Shown here: in pieces, positions 27,157 through 37,050 of the stretch
How positions within the stretch are numbered: the first letter of the stretch is position 1
Layout: each line of letters opens with the position of its first letter
DNA from: Ruminococcaceae bacterium UBA3753
GTDB taxonomy: Bacteria > Bacillota > Clostridia > Oscillospirales > Acutalibacteraceae
Assembly (NCBI GenBank): GCA_002372375.1
Contig: DFGJ01000038.1
Span: forward strand, 1-64,000
Direction: 5' to 3'
DNA length: 64,000 nt
Made by a program: the position numbers and the translations under genes
The notes under the pieces: model-generated
The model's input: the letters and a program-made list of their open reading frames with translations, nothing else
Databases searched by the model: none
What the model was told of the DNA's origin: nothing

Positions 27157-28410
27157 ATGAACCATAGTAAGAAAGTTGTTGGGATGTTTGCAGTTTCGGG
27201 AGTGCTTACGAGTTTTGTGCCAAGTGCTGGTGGATTTGCGGACGATACTTTAGCAAAAGCTTTAAGCTTTGCGAAAAGAATTGTGGAGTATAGAAATCAG
27301 TTAGATGGTTACAGAAAGGTCGCTAATGATTTTGCTTCGTATCGCAAAGATTATCTTTCTAATGACGACGCCCGGCGTGAACTTAAGGAAAAAGAAAAAG
27401 TGCTTAGAGTAGTGGTAGAGATGAGAGAACGATGGGATGAACTGCGTAGTAAATTTTCAAATTTGGAGAAAGACGGTTGTCTTTCCGTTTTAAGGCCAAA
27501 GGAACTGCAGGCTTTTTTGTCTTCTTGTGATGATTTTTTCAGATTTTTGGATGTAAGGTGTATGGGGGTTTTTGGTGATTTTGAGAATGATTACGTGCAG
27601 CGTATTGGTATGCCGCTTTCTTATCTTTGTGGTATTCTGAAAATGCTGAGATATTTAGAAATTTTGGATCAGATGCATATAAATTTAGATGACCATGATT
27701 TTGACTTTATTAAAAGTGATTCCTTTAGTCCAGACGAGCTAGACGATATTTGTAAGCTCATGAGAACTAAAGTTGAGAACCTTTTGTTGAGGGCGGATCC
27801 AGAAGACTGGACGTATGATAAAGACAAAAAAGATTGGGTGGTTAAGCGTCTGACAGATGAAATTTTAGAACTGAGTTTTCTTGAAAAATATTCATATATT
27901 GTTAATGCGGATACTGGTTTGTATGTCCCAGAAATATTGATTAAATATGGTTGGGGGAAGAATATAACTGAGAGTTGGGAAGTTATGGCAGAGGACGTTG
28001 GGGAGATGTTGTATAAGCAGGAAGCAGTACTGCGTTTAGACTGTGTGAAGTGCCAGAGAACGATTGATAGGACACAGCTAAAGGCTCGTGAGTACAAACG
28101 GTACATTGATTGGCGTAGGGGAAATGACGGTGATGGAAGCGATGGAATAAATCATAGCTTGAAGGAGCCTCAGAAATTTATAGAGGATTTATTCGAAAAA
28201 GAAGGTTTTGGAGAAGTTTTAAGTAAGCTGCAGTCGAATAAGCTTGGTGACACTCGTGAAAATAGTACGGGAGATTGCCTTAGCGAGCATTCGAATGAGT
28301 TGTTGGAGTTGCAAAAATTGGCGAAAGATCCGATGAAGGCAGAAGAAAATTTACTTGAGCAGTTTAAGTTTGATCATGCAATTAACTTTGATTACAGGGT
28401 TTGTTACTGA
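27157..28410 (+). CDS. Secreted protein of unknown function (paralog A)
   Basis: 417-aa protein that I do not recognise. It begins with a Sec signal peptide (MNHSKKVVGMFAVSGVL, then a likely cut after A28 in GGFADD). The mature part is rich in charged helices and probably coiled coil (EKEKVLRVVVEMRERWDEL). A paired cysteine motif C296-x2-C299 is followed by QRTID and a YKRYIDWRR segment. The C-terminus is acidic and helical and ends in EQFKFDHAINF. It is transcribed from the promoter at 27061-27089 with paralog B, which starts 52 nt after it. The start ATG has GGGGG and GATG upstream (ACTGGGGGATG context), repeated before paralog B. Probably acts outside the cell membrane. No enzymatic motif was found. 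Confidence 0.82.
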   Translation: MNHSKKVVGMFAVSGVLTSFVPSAGGFADDTLAKALSFAKRIVEYRNQLDGYRKVANDFASYRKDYLSNDDARRELKEKEKVLRVVVEMRERWDELRSKFSNLEKDGCLSVLRPKELQAFLSSCDDFFRFLDVRCMGVFGDFENDYVQRIGMPLSYLCGILKMLRYLEILDQMHINLDDHDFDFIKSDSFSPDELDDICKLMRTKVENLLLRADPEDWTYDKDKKDWVVKRLTDEILELSFLEKYSYIVNADTGLYVPEILIKYGWGKNITESWEVMAEDVGEMLYKQEAVLRLDCVKCQRTIDRTQLKAREYKRYIDWRRGNDGDGSDGINHSLKEPQKFIEDLFEKEGFGEVLSKLQSNKLGDTRENSTGDCLSEHSNELLELQKLAKDPMKAEENLLEQFKFDHAINFDYRVCY

Positions 28411-28462
28411 GATGGTGTGATTAATATATTTTTACTAAATAATAACTGGGGGATGTTTTTAT

Positions 28463-29740
28463 ATGAGTCATAGTAAGAAAATTTTGGGAGTATTTGCAGT
28501 TTCGGGAATTCTTACATGTTTTGTGTCTAGTGCTGTTGGGTTTGCGGACGATACTTTAACAAAAGGATTAAGCTTTGTGAAAAGAATTGTAGAGTATAGA
28601 AATCAGTTAAATGGTTACAAAAAGGTCGCTAGTGATTTTGCTTCGTATTGCAAAGATTATCATTCTAATGACAACGCTCGGAACGAACTTAAGGTAAAAG
28701 AACAAGTGCTTAAAGTGGTGTTAGAGGTTAAAGAACGGTGGAATGAGTTCTGTAATGAAATGTCTAAGCTAAAAAATCAAGATATTTTAGAACCAAAGAG
28801 ATTGCAATCCATTTTGAACATTTTTAGTGAGTTTTGTAGGTTTTACAGAGATAAGTATAAGTCTAATGACCATTTATTTGCTCACGACGATTATTTTAAA
28901 TGTGCGAAGTCAAATATTGTGCCTTTTTGTGGGTTATTGAGAATTCTTAGATATGTGGAAATATATTTAGAAATTTTGGACAAGCCGGAGTATAATGAAG
29001 GTAAGAAGTTAAAAAGCGATGATGAAAAGTACGGTCTTCTTCAAGACTTTCTTAAATGTGATATTATTGATATGAAAGATATTGATGGGTTTTGTAAGAG
29101 TTTTAAAGTCAAAGTAGAATGCTTTACATTGGGTAAAGCTTCCGATGAAGATTTTTCTTATGATGAGGCAGCGCGTGAGTGGGCGGAAACATCTTTTATA
29201 GATGAAGCTTTGAACTTAGAGTATTATAAAAGATATTTACCAATTATCAATGCAGAGAGTGGTTCAAAAACTCCAGATTTGCTTTCTAAGAATGATTGGG
29301 GTAGTAAAGTAATTAGAATTTGGAATTCTGTGGAGCATGCCGTTACCGAAATGTTGTGTGATGAAGAGAAAAAATGGCGCTCAGAATGCGAGAAATGCCA
29401 GAAAACGATTAATGAGACACAGCTAAAGGCTGATGAGTACAAAAGGTATATTGATTGGCGCAGAGATGATGGCGGCGGGTTTTCCAGTGGAGTAGTACAA
29501 GAGCCGTTAAGGTTTATAAAAGATTTATTAAGGGACAAATCTTTTATATCGGTTTTAAATGAGCTTGGACTTTCTCGTCTCGTTCGTGCAGCTGATACGA
29601 GAGATTACCTTTACGAGCATGTAGAGGAACTGTTAGTGTTGCGGAAATTGCTGTACAATCCCGAGGAAGCAAAAAAGGAGTTACTTGAGCAGTTTAAGTT
29701 TAATCACGTGTTGTCCCCCAACTACAACATGCATTACTGA
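28463..29740 (+). CDS. Secreted protein of unknown function (paralog B)
   Basis: 425-aa paralog of the preceding gene, clearly from a tandem duplication. The signal peptide is nearly the same (SHSKKILGVFAVSGIL and GFADDTL). So are the first 90 residues, the C-x2-C motif (ECEKCQKTIN), the YKRYIDWRR segment and the LLEQFKFNH tail. The middle (about 100-270) has diverged strongly. The upstream 40 bases (tttttact, aataataactgggggatg) copy those before paralog A, so the duplication included the RBS. No separate promoter was identified, so cotranscription is likely. Function is unknown. Confidence 0.82.
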   Translation: MSHSKKILGVFAVSGILTCFVSSAVGFADDTLTKGLSFVKRIVEYRNQLNGYKKVASDFASYCKDYHSNDNARNELKVKEQVLKVVLEVKERWNEFCNEMSKLKNQDILEPKRLQSILNIFSEFCRFYRDKYKSNDHLFAHDDYFKCAKSNIVPFCGLLRILRYVEIYLEILDKPEYNEGKKLKSDDEKYGLLQDFLKCDIIDMKDIDGFCKSFKVKVECFTLGKASDEDFSYDEAAREWAETSFIDEALNLEYYKRYLPIINAESGSKTPDLLSKNDWGSKVIRIWNSVEHAVTEMLCDEEKKWRSECEKCQKTINETQLKADEYKRYIDWRRDDGGGFSSGVVQEPLRFIKDLLRDKSFISVLNELGLSRLVRAADTRDYLYEHVEELLVLRKLLYNPEEAKKELLEQFKFNHVLSPNYNMHY

Positions 29741-30349
29741 TATGGGGTTGTGTCTAAAAATAAATTGTTCGTAGTGACGTTTGTTTTACGTGCATGGCAA
29801 AAGTGTCGCTTGCTCTAAGAAAGCTTTCAGTTGCGGAGCATTTTGAATTGCTCTCCCCCTCTTTTTGTTGGTAAAATGAGCTTTATATGATCGACTTTAG
29901 AGTTGGTTTTGTGAGTTATCGATTAGCTCTTTTCATAGCCTTTTGTAGCTAGCGTTGCTTAGAATGATGTATAGTGCTTATTATGGAAAAGGCCTTAATT
30001 TGTTTGAAAGGAATCTAGACATGTTATACCGTCCTACATTGATTTGCTGATATATTTTAGTTTTTTAGTGTTTTTATTAGCATGTGCGGCTGTTATTTTA
30101 TTTGGATTTTGCGGATTAAACGCTAGTTTCGAATTTTGCCGTTGTTTTTGATGTAAATTTAACTTTTTGGGTTCAAAAATTTTAGTGGTTTGAGTGCATT
30201 TTTAAGTAACGTTTCGCTTGCTTTTTTTTGCCAGGCAGTGGTTGCTGGTTTCTAAACTATTTTTAATCAGTTTGAATGATGATGTCAGTCTTTATTTCGT
30301 ATATTTTAATCTATTTTACTGATTTAATTTTTTTAACGTATGAATTTTT
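29741..30349. other. Spacer with weak terminator-like hairpin
   Basis: A hairpin GAGCA-8 nt-TGCTC at 29836-29853 is followed by TCCCCCTCTTTTT and could end transcription of the secreted pair, though the stem is short and the T-run is offset. The remaining bases hold no gene I can recognise. Confidence 0.4.
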
Positions 30350-31139
30350 CAAAGTACAATGTAAATTAGTTTGCTACGTCCCTCGTTGATTATTTTTTCT
30401 ATGGCTTCTTTGAGTTTTTCTATTGCAGCCATAAATTGTGTTGCAAGGCATGCTCTGAAGACCTTTGTCAGCAAATTTATTCGAGATTTTACCTAAGATA
30501 TTATATTTCAAAATTTTATTTTGCTTTTTAAATTTTTTGTAAAGAACTTCTACACTATAATGCAAATCAGTCCATTACATCCCTCGTTGATTATTTTCTC
30601 TATGGTTTCTTTAAGTTTTTCTCTTGAGTCCATAGGTATTCTGTAAAGCTTGTTGCGAAGACCTTCGTTGGAAGGTTCGTTCAAAATTTTACTTAGAATA
30701 TTTGATTTTAAGACTTTGTTTTGCTTTTCAAATTTTTTGTAAAGAACTTTTACGTTGTAATGCAAATCAAATTATTGCTATCTTCGGTATTTGCATTTTC
30801 TGTGTTTTCTCTTGCGTCCATGGGCATTCTGTAAAGCTTGTTGTGAAGACCCTCGTTGACGAGTTCGTTCAAAATTTTACTTAGAATATTTGATTTCAGA
30901 ATTTTGCCGTAATAGCTCAATTTTTTTGTAAATATTTCTTACAGTATAATGCAAATCAGTCCATTACATCCCTCGTTGATTATCTTTTCTATGGTTTCTT
31001 TGAGTTTTTCTCTCGCGTCCATAGGCATTCTGTAAAGCTTGTTGCGAAGACCTTCGTTGGAAGGTTCGTTCAAAATTTTATTTGAAATATTTGATTTCAG
31101 AATTTTGCCGTAATAGCTCAATTTTTTTGTAAATATTTC
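30350..31139 (-). repeat. Four decaying tandem copies of the spoIVA 3' end
   Basis: Downstream of spoIVA the segment coding its last 65-67 codons is repeated four more times, ending at about 30939, 30750, 30550 and 30350. Unit lengths are 201, 189, 200 and about 200. The copies encode versions of NKLYRMPMDAREKLKETIEK then IINEGCNGLICIIL. The first copy is almost identical to the gene, and the last has lost the frame. The first copy is in frame with spoIVA (201 bases is 67 codons) behind the TAA. Copies lack their own start signals and are best read as partial-gene duplications. Confidence 0.9.
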
Positions 31140-32621
31140 TTACAGTATAATGCAAATCAGTCCATTACATCCCTCGTTGATTATCTTTTCTATGGTTTCT
31201 TTGAGTTTTTCTCTTGCGTCCATAGGCATTCTGTAAAGTTTATTGTGAAGACCTTCGTTAACGAGTTCATGCAAAGATTTTCCTAAAATATTGGATTCCC
31301 AAATTTTACCTGGGCTGGATTCAAATTCTTTTAAGAGGTAGTTCACTAATTCTTCCGACTGCTTTTCGGAGCCGACTATGGGTGTTACCTCAGTTGAAAT
31401 AAGTGTTTTTAGCATGTGAATAGATGGTGCTGTAGCCCTTAGCCTTATACCGTACTTACCGTTCTGCTTGATAATTTTTGGTTCTTCTAAGGTTAGTTCG
31501 TCTTTGGTCGGTAGAACTATGCCGTATCCGGTATCCATTACATCGTTGTAGGCAGAGCTTATCTTTTCATATTTTTTCTTTATATGCGAAAGTTCTAGCA
31601 TGTATTCAAGTAGCTCGCCTTCGTCTTTTATATCCAACCCAGTTTTTTCGCTCATCACTTTGTAAAATAAGTTATCGCCTAAGTTTACAGATATTTTACT
31701 TGTTCCGTTTGAAAGATCTATTTTTTCATTTCTAGCGTTTTTTATGTTTTCACAGTTGATTAGGCTTTTAGTAGTAGATTCTATTTCCCTTATCTTGTTT
31801 ATATTTTGGAACGCATCTTTTATTGCAGAAATCACGCTTGATTTAAGCCAATGACCTTTTTCTAAAGATATAAGCCACTTAGGAATATCTATTTTGATTT
31901 CTTTTACAGGAAACTCCTTTAAGGTTCCAGAGAGTATCTTTTTTATTTCCTCTTCGTTTAATCTGCTACAATCGGTTGGGATTACGCTAACGCCATATTT
32001 TTTGGTTAATTCTTCTGCCAAAATCATTGTCTGCTCGCTGCTAGGGTACATACTGTTTAGCAAAACAATAAATGGTTTATTTATTTCTTTTAGTTCTGTA
32101 ATTACCCTTTCTTCGACCTCTTCGTATTCCTCTCTTGGAATATCACTTATAGTGCCATCGGTTGTGACAACAAGACCTATAGTTGAGTGCTCCGATATTA
32201 CCTTTTTTGTTCCTATTTCAGCCGCCAAATTAAAAGGAATAGGTTCTTTATACCAAGGGGTCATAACCATCCGTGGCTGATCATCTTCAATGTATCCCAG
32301 AGAACTAGGCACTATATATCCAACGCAGTCGATTAATCTAACCCTGAAAGAGATATTGCCGTCCATATTGATCTCAATAGCATTTTCTGGCACGAATTTA
32401 GGCTCTGTCGTCATTATAGTTCTGCCGGCAGCCGATTGAGGCATTTCATCTATAGCTCTGTCTTTTTTAAATTTAGTATCCATATTAGGTACTACTAAAT
32501 TTTCCATAAATTTTTTTATAAATGTAGATTTCCCGGTTCTGACTGGGCCCACAACCCCAATATATATATCCCCGCCAGTTCTTTTAGATATATCTTCGTA
32601 TATATTATTAGTTTTTTCCAA
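31140..32621 (-). CDS. spoIVA: Spore coat morphogenetic ATPase SpoIVA
   Basis: Made in the mother cell, where it hydrolyses ATP and polymerises on the forespore surface as the base of the spore coat. The protein is 493 aa, the normal length. It has the Walker A GPVRTGKST (25-33), a TRAFAC-like G domain with IDCVGY, the middle domain, and the conserved C-terminus IWESNILGKSLHELVNEGL then INEGCNGLICIIL, which localises the protein in Bacillus. The start is TTG at 32621, with AGGAGG 7 nt upstream. It lies 22 nt behind the SipL-like gene, whose family binds SpoIVA, so the two form an operon. No sigma-E promoter was identified with confidence. Its 3' end is amplified downstream. Confidence 0.97.
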   Translation of the reverse strand: MEKTNNIYEDISKRTGGDIYIGVVGPVRTGKSTFIKKFMENLVVPNMDTKFKKDRAIDEMPQSAAGRTIMTTEPKFVPENAIEINMDGNISFRVRLIDCVGYIVPSSLGYIEDDQPRMVMTPWYKEPIPFNLAAEIGTKKVISEHSTIGLVVTTDGTISDIPREEYEEVEERVITELKEINKPFIVLLNSMYPSSEQTMILAEELTKKYGVSVIPTDCSRLNEEEIKKILSGTLKEFPVKEIKIDIPKWLISLEKGHWLKSSVISAIKDAFQNINKIREIESTTKSLINCENIKNARNEKIDLSNGTSKISVNLGDNLFYKVMSEKTGLDIKDEGELLEYMLELSHIKKKYEKISSAYNDVMDTGYGIVLPTKDELTLEEPKIIKQNGKYGIRLRATAPSIHMLKTLISTEVTPIVGSEKQSEELVNYLLKEFESSPGKIWESNILGKSLHELVNEGLHNKLYRMPMDAREKLKETIEKIINEGCNGLICIIL

Positions 32622-32643
32622 GATACTTCCTCCTTAGGAAATT

Positions 32644-34209
32644 TTATTTAGTTGGTATAAGAATCATAGTTTTAGAGCTTAGAGACTCTTCATCAGTAAG
32701 TTCGTTTTCTTCTCTAATAGCTAGCTCAGAAATATAATATTTTTTAGCGATGTCCCATATTTTTTCTCCACTATCAGCGTAATACAAAGTTAGAGGTGCT
32801 TTATTCTCGTTACTTACGGGACTTTCTTCATCACAATCCAGTTTTTCGATAGAGCTTATTTTTTTAGATTCGTAAACTATGCTATCCAGTGTAATATTTG
32901 TATTTATTTCTAAGTTTTTATTTTCTTTCAACTTATAATCTATGTATTCTATGTTTATTCTCGGTTCAATAACTAGATTTTTTTCGTCCTCGCTAAAGCT
33001 ATGTGTATATTCAAAGTCGATTACTTTTTCAAAATAAGCAGTTTCATTTTCAACATTAATGTAAAAAACGCATATATTATACTTGCCGGTAAATTTTATA
33101 TTTTCGCCATCATAAATTGCCTTTGCACTAGAGAGTTCATTTCTGAGGTCAATTATTCTCGCTGCGTTTATACTGTTCAGATCGATAGTAGTCTCATGGA
33201 TGTAGGTTGGGGATATTTGTTTTAAAAAAGTGTTTAGAGACATGTCTTTTTTCTGAACAATAGATTTATACGAAGTAGAGTATGCATCTTTTAGAACACA
33301 GGTTTCTTTGCTTTCAAAATAGCAGGCACTAGCAAGAACTTTAGCATCCAAGGCGATAAGTCCGGTTTCTCCCGTTGTGTCCGATTTAACATTTATGTCA
33401 TGGGTAACGGGTGTTATACTTATGCAGCAATTGCCTTCATCTTGTAGATCATCAACATCAATTATTTGACTGAATTCCAGATCATGACTTAAATTGTTAA
33501 TTTCTCCGGTTTCAATATCACTTATATACAGCAAACTCAATTTTGCGGTGCAATTTAGTATAAGTTTGTTAGTTATAGCCCTGTAATCTTTTAACTTCAC
33601 GCTTAGACTGCTGTTTATTATGGTTTCTATGGGTAATAAATCTTTTTCTAGCTGGAAAGTTTCTGCTATAGAAAATTCTTTTTGAGTCATACTACGCAAG
33701 CTATTTAAGCTTATAGTGGAAGTCTTTTGCTCGATGTTTTCCCCATCTATGTTGGAGGGTATTTCTTGTTCATTTTTTGTTTTTAAGGTCGTTTTAACCG
33801 AAAATTCACCATGAATGTCTAATCTTCTTTGTGTGATAGCTCTACAATTTATGTACTCAATGTTGGTCTTGGAGAATATTAACATATTGCTGTCGATATT
33901 TTTTGAATCTAATGGCTTTTTTAATTTGTAATAGACGTTGAAAGGACTAGTATATTCGCAGGAATGGATAACCATTTTTTCAGCGTCAAGGTATATTAAA
34001 CTTATTGTAAAGATTCCTTCTACATCTATTTTGTCGTTTTCTATTTTTTCCCTTAGTATTCTTGGATATGCTTGACACTTTAAAATTTTTTGAATATCCG
34101 GACAGTAATCTGGTAAGTTAAAGTCTAGATCTATGGGTTGGGATACATTCCCTTCAAATATTGTAGAGCATATTCCGATGGTATCTTTGTTAATAGAATA
34201 CTCCAACAT
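32644..34209 (-). CDS. sipL: SipL-like SPOCS/LysM spore coat protein
   Basis: 521-aa protein with repeated DUF3794 (SPOCS) domains and a C-terminal LysM domain (about 466-515, YADSGEKIWDIAKKYYI). This is the architecture of SipL of Clostridioides difficile, which binds SpoIVA through LysM and is needed for coat localisation. The first SPOCS block opens with FNLPDYCPDIQKILKC, typical of the family. The adjacency to spoIVA (22 nt) supports the same role here. The ATG at 34209 has AAAGGTG 4 nt upstream. It is divergent from ftsQ. The symbol is assigned from architecture and context. Family members with the same domains can have other coat roles. Confidence 0.88.
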   Translation of the reverse strand: MLEYSINKDTIGICSTIFEGNVSQPIDLDFNLPDYCPDIQKILKCQAYPRILREKIENDKIDVEGIFTISLIYLDAEKMVIHSCEYTSPFNVYYKLKKPLDSKNIDSNMLIFSKTNIEYINCRAITQRRLDIHGEFSVKTTLKTKNEQEIPSNIDGENIEQKTSTISLNSLRSMTQKEFSIAETFQLEKDLLPIETIINSSLSVKLKDYRAITNKLILNCTAKLSLLYISDIETGEINNLSHDLEFSQIIDVDDLQDEGNCCISITPVTHDINVKSDTTGETGLIALDAKVLASACYFESKETCVLKDAYSTSYKSIVQKKDMSLNTFLKQISPTYIHETTIDLNSINAARIIDLRNELSSAKAIYDGENIKFTGKYNICVFYINVENETAYFEKVIDFEYTHSFSEDEKNLVIEPRINIEYIDYKLKENKNLEINTNITLDSIVYESKKISSIEKLDCDEESPVSNENKAPLTLYYADSGEKIWDIAKKYYISELAIREENELTDEESLSSKTMILIPTK

Positions 34210-34559
34210 TTTTCACCTTTCCTTTAAAACGTTGCTTTGTTTCATAAAATAATTTTTATTCACTGATCTTTTTGTTTATGCAAAGACAGTGCGGTTCAAT
34301 TTTGTGCAAGGCTGCTTTATTCCAATGCAGATGTTAATAGTAATAAAAAGAAACAAAACTTAAATGTTTAGCTAAAAACTACATATTGGATGTATTTTTA
34401 GAGTTTAATAATAATAATCACAGGATATTTTATATTTATGCTAAGTTTTCTACATTTATAAATGTATTTAATGTCTATAATTAGCTGATTTATTTTGACG
34501 ATTACTGCAATTGATGTATAATCAAGTAAGTCTTATATTTACACAGAGCGTCGTTATTT
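34210..34559 (+). promoter_or_regulatory. Divergent spacer with ftsQ promoter
   Basis: TTGACG (34495-34500), 16 nt, TATAAT (34517-34522) is a strong promoter reading into ftsQ, with a start near 34529. The rest of the spacer should also carry the sporulation promoter for sipL-spoIVA on the minus strand, but I could not pick one out. No gene was found. Confidence 0.75.
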
Positions 34560-35372
34560 ATGGCTACTTATGTATCTAAAAAGCGTATTTTTTTGGAAAG
34601 AAAGAGGCGGATATATAGAAGGAAGCTTTTTCTGCATAGATTGAGTATATTTCTTATTTCACTTATCTTTTTTGCATTGATCTTTTTAGCGTGGACTTTT
34701 TTTAATAGGTTTTTTTCTGTCAAAGAGGTCTGTGTTGATATGGATACGCCTCTTTATAGTCAAGAAGAAATTGTTGAAGTGAGTGAGTTAAAAGAGGAAA
34801 GTAATATATTTTTTTGCCACAAAGATGAAATAAAATCTAGAATTGAAAAAAAATTGCCCTTCGCTAACGTAATTGATATTAAGAAAAAATTTCCGAGTAA
34901 GATATTAATAAATGTTGGGGAATTAAAAAGATTTGTGACGTTTAAGACCGATTTCGGTTTTGTTACAACGGATAGTTTATTTAAGGTTTTGGAAATAATT
35001 CCTAGTTTAGGTTCAAATGTACCTATAGTTAATGGTGCAAGAATAGTAGATGCAACTCCTGGAGATACATTGTGTTTGGAATCTTTAGATCAGAAAACTG
35101 CTTTGGTGGATCTAATGAATTCTTTAGGTAAGGATATAATGCACTCAATTGTCGAAATCGATATTAGTAATTTAGACGATATAAGGATTATGTATGAGAA
35201 TAGAATTTTGGTTAAGCTGGGGAGCATTGGTGGCATTGAAAAGAAAAAAGAGATTATGCAGCACATATTAACTGAAAAAATACGAAGTGATGAAGGTGGA
35301 AAATTAGATTTATCCCTTTTCTTGGCCAGTGGTAAGGTGCATTTTTTGCCTTCCGAAATGCAAGTTAAGTGA
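34560..35372 (+). CDS. ftsQ: Cell division protein FtsQ/DivIB
   Basis: Bitopic divisome protein, 270 aa. It has a basic cytoplasmic N-terminus, one membrane span (28-48, SIFLISLIFFALIFLAW) and an outside POTRA domain that begins FSVKEVCVDMDTPLYSQEE, followed by the beta domain. With FtsL and FtsB/DivIC it links early and late division proteins. The ATG at 34560 has only a poor RBS but lies just downstream of a strong promoter. The next gene is ftsZ. ftsA, often between them, is missing, as in many Clostridia. The division is inferred from structure and context, since the family is poorly conserved in sequence. Confidence 0.85.
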   Translation: MATYVSKKRIFLERKRRIYRRKLFLHRLSIFLISLIFFALIFLAWTFFNRFFSVKEVCVDMDTPLYSQEEIVEVSELKEESNIFFCHKDEIKSRIEKKLPFANVIDIKKKFPSKILINVGELKRFVTFKTDFGFVTTDSLFKVLEIIPSLGSNVPIVNGARIVDATPGDTLCLESLDQKTALVDLMNSLGKDIMHSIVEIDISNLDDIRIMYENRILVKLGSIGGIEKKKEIMQHILTEKIRSDEGGKLDLSLFLASGKVHFLPSEMQVK

Positions 35373-35389
35373 TTAGTAATTGGCTGTAA

Positions 35390-35472
35390 AAAATAAAGCG
35401 GTATGGCGTTTTGGATTTGGGTTCTCTCAAGTTGCTAGGTAACTTTAGCGGAAAAGTTACACGCTTTATTTT
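35390..35472 (+). terminator. Nested inverted repeat after ftsQ
   Basis: AAAATAAAGCG (35390-35400) is the exact complement of CGCTTTATTTT (35462-35472). Inside it GTAACTTT (35439-35446) and AAAGTTAC (35453-35460) form a perfect 8-bp hairpin with a 6-nt loop. The inner hairpin followed by the T-rich arm could end the ftsQ transcript. The outer 11-bp pairing suggests a larger folded RNA. The rest of the spacer to ftsZ (to 35766) is AT-rich and empty. Confidence 0.5.
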
Positions 35473-35766
35473 GATTAAATTGTTTTTTATTATAATTTTT
35501 ACTTTTTGCTTAAACTTATAAAACACAACAATATTATTAGCGTTTTTATTGTATGTAGATATGTTTTAAATATAAATCATATGGATTTTATTTTTTATAT
35601 CTGAATTTGAATTTTATAGTTCTTAATGATTGTTTATTTGCTTTCATTTTTGCAATTAGTATATTGAAATGATTAAAAATAAGTGTTAGATTATAAACAG
35701 GTTGTTTTGTTATAGTATGATTAAGTTTAGAAGATTATTCGTAAAAAAGTTCAGGGAGTCGTGGTT

Positions 35767-37050
35767 ATGTCTTTTGATTATGGTTATGGAAACGAAGCAG
35801 ATAATGGTTCGTTGGTTCAAATCAAAGTTGTTGGTGTGGGAGGTGGCGGCGGTAATGCTCTCGACGGCATGGTTTCTGCAGGGGTTAAGTGTGTTGATTT
35901 TGTAGCGGTCAATACAGATAAGCAAGCTCTTTTGCGCTCTAAAGCTGGTCAAAAAATACAGATCGGTGAAAAGATAACTCAAGGTAAAGGTGCTGGGTCA
36001 AGACCGGAAGTTGGTCAGAAGTCTGCTGAAGAAAGTAGGGAAGACATTTCTCAAGCAATAAAGGGTGCCGATATGGTATTTATTACTGCTGGTATGGGTG
36101 GTGGCACTGGCACTGGTGCAGCACCAGTGGTCGCCAAAATTGCTAGAGAGATGGGAATCTTGACGATAGGAATTGTTACTAAGCCGTTTGCTTTTGAGGG
36201 CAAGAGACGAATGATGCAGGCCGAAAAAGGAATAACAGCATTAAAGGAACACGTGGATTCTTTGGTTATAATACCAAATGAGCGTTTGAAGTATGCCAGT
36301 GAGCAAAAGATTACACTTATGAACGCCTTTGCCGTTGCTGATGATGTTTTACGTCAGGGTGTGCAGAGTATATCTGATTTAATTTTAGTGCCAGGACTTG
36401 TCAATTTGGATTTTGCTGATGTTACTGAGATAATGAAGGAGGCCGGTTATGCACATATGGGTGTTGGAAGGGCGTCTGGAAAAGAAAAAGGAGAAACAGC
36501 GGCAAGACTCGCTATTACCAGCCCGTTGTTAGAAACTGCTATTCAAGGTGCGCGCGGTGTTATAATAAACATCAAGTCTTCACCTGACATTAGCCTTGAA
36601 GAGATAGAGTTAGCTTCTAAGCTGATTTCGGAGCAAGCCGATCCTGAAGCTAATATAATTTGGGGTGCAGCGATTGACCAGAATATGGATGATGAAATGA
36701 GTGTAACGGTTATAGCAACGGGCTTCACTGACGACGGATCCTTTTCTTCGAGGAATGTCGCGTCAGATTTTCTTTATAATGAAAAGAGGGAACGTCCACT
36801 AAGAGGCGTAGAGGAGAGGGGTTCGTTTTCAAGGACTTCAGAAAATTCCTTTGGTAGGGCCGGTCAGTCGGGATATGGTGGAGATGCAGTACGTGGCAAG
36901 GGCAGTTCCGAAAACTTTGGTTCATTTTTGAGGAATTCTGATGGTTTGTCGAATGATAATAGAACAGGAAACTCAAAAAGTTCTTCTACATCTGTGGAGG
37001 ATGCCTATTATGATATAATGTCCATTTTTAATGGCAAGGGCGATAAGTAA
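35767..37050 (+). CDS. ftsZ: Cell division GTPase FtsZ
   Basis: Tubulin homologue that assembles the Z ring with GTP. The protein is 427 aa. The GTP-binding core is intact: [11 protein letters not shown] (22-32), the signature GGGTGTG (111-117), PNERLK and the T7 loop NLDFADV. After about residue 320 comes a Ser/Gly/Asn/Arg-rich linker. The expected C-terminal recognition peptide (DIPxFL type) is only loosely kept, ending [17 protein letters not shown]. The ATG at 35767 is chosen because AGGGAG lies 8 nt upstream, and the GTG at 35761 is too close to it. It stands about 390 bases from ftsQ, without ftsA. Confidence 0.98.
   Translation: MSFDYGYGNEADNGSLVQIKVVGVGGGGGNALDGMVSAGVKCVDFVAVNTDKQALLRSKAGQKIQIGEKITQGKGAGSRPEVGQKSAEESREDISQAIKGADMVFITAGMGGGTGTGAAPVVAKIAREMGILTIGIVTKPFAFEGKRRMMQAEKGITALKEHVDSLVIIPNERLKYASEQKITLMNAFAVADDVLRQGVQSISDLILVPGLVNLDFADVTEIMKEAGYAHMGVGRASGKEKGETAARLAITSPLLETAIQGARGVIINIKSSPDISLEEIELASKLISEQADPEANIIWGAAIDQNMDDEMSVTVIATGFTDDGSFSSRNVASDFLYNEKRERPLRGVEERGSFSRTSENSFGRAGQSGYGGDAVRGKGSSENFGSFLRNSDGLSNDNRTGNSKSSSTSVEDAYYDIMSIFNGKGDK

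Noticed and set aside
30374..31121. Short ORFs that could be annotated as separate small proteins
   Set aside because: They are translations of the spoIVA 3'-end copies, without start signals.
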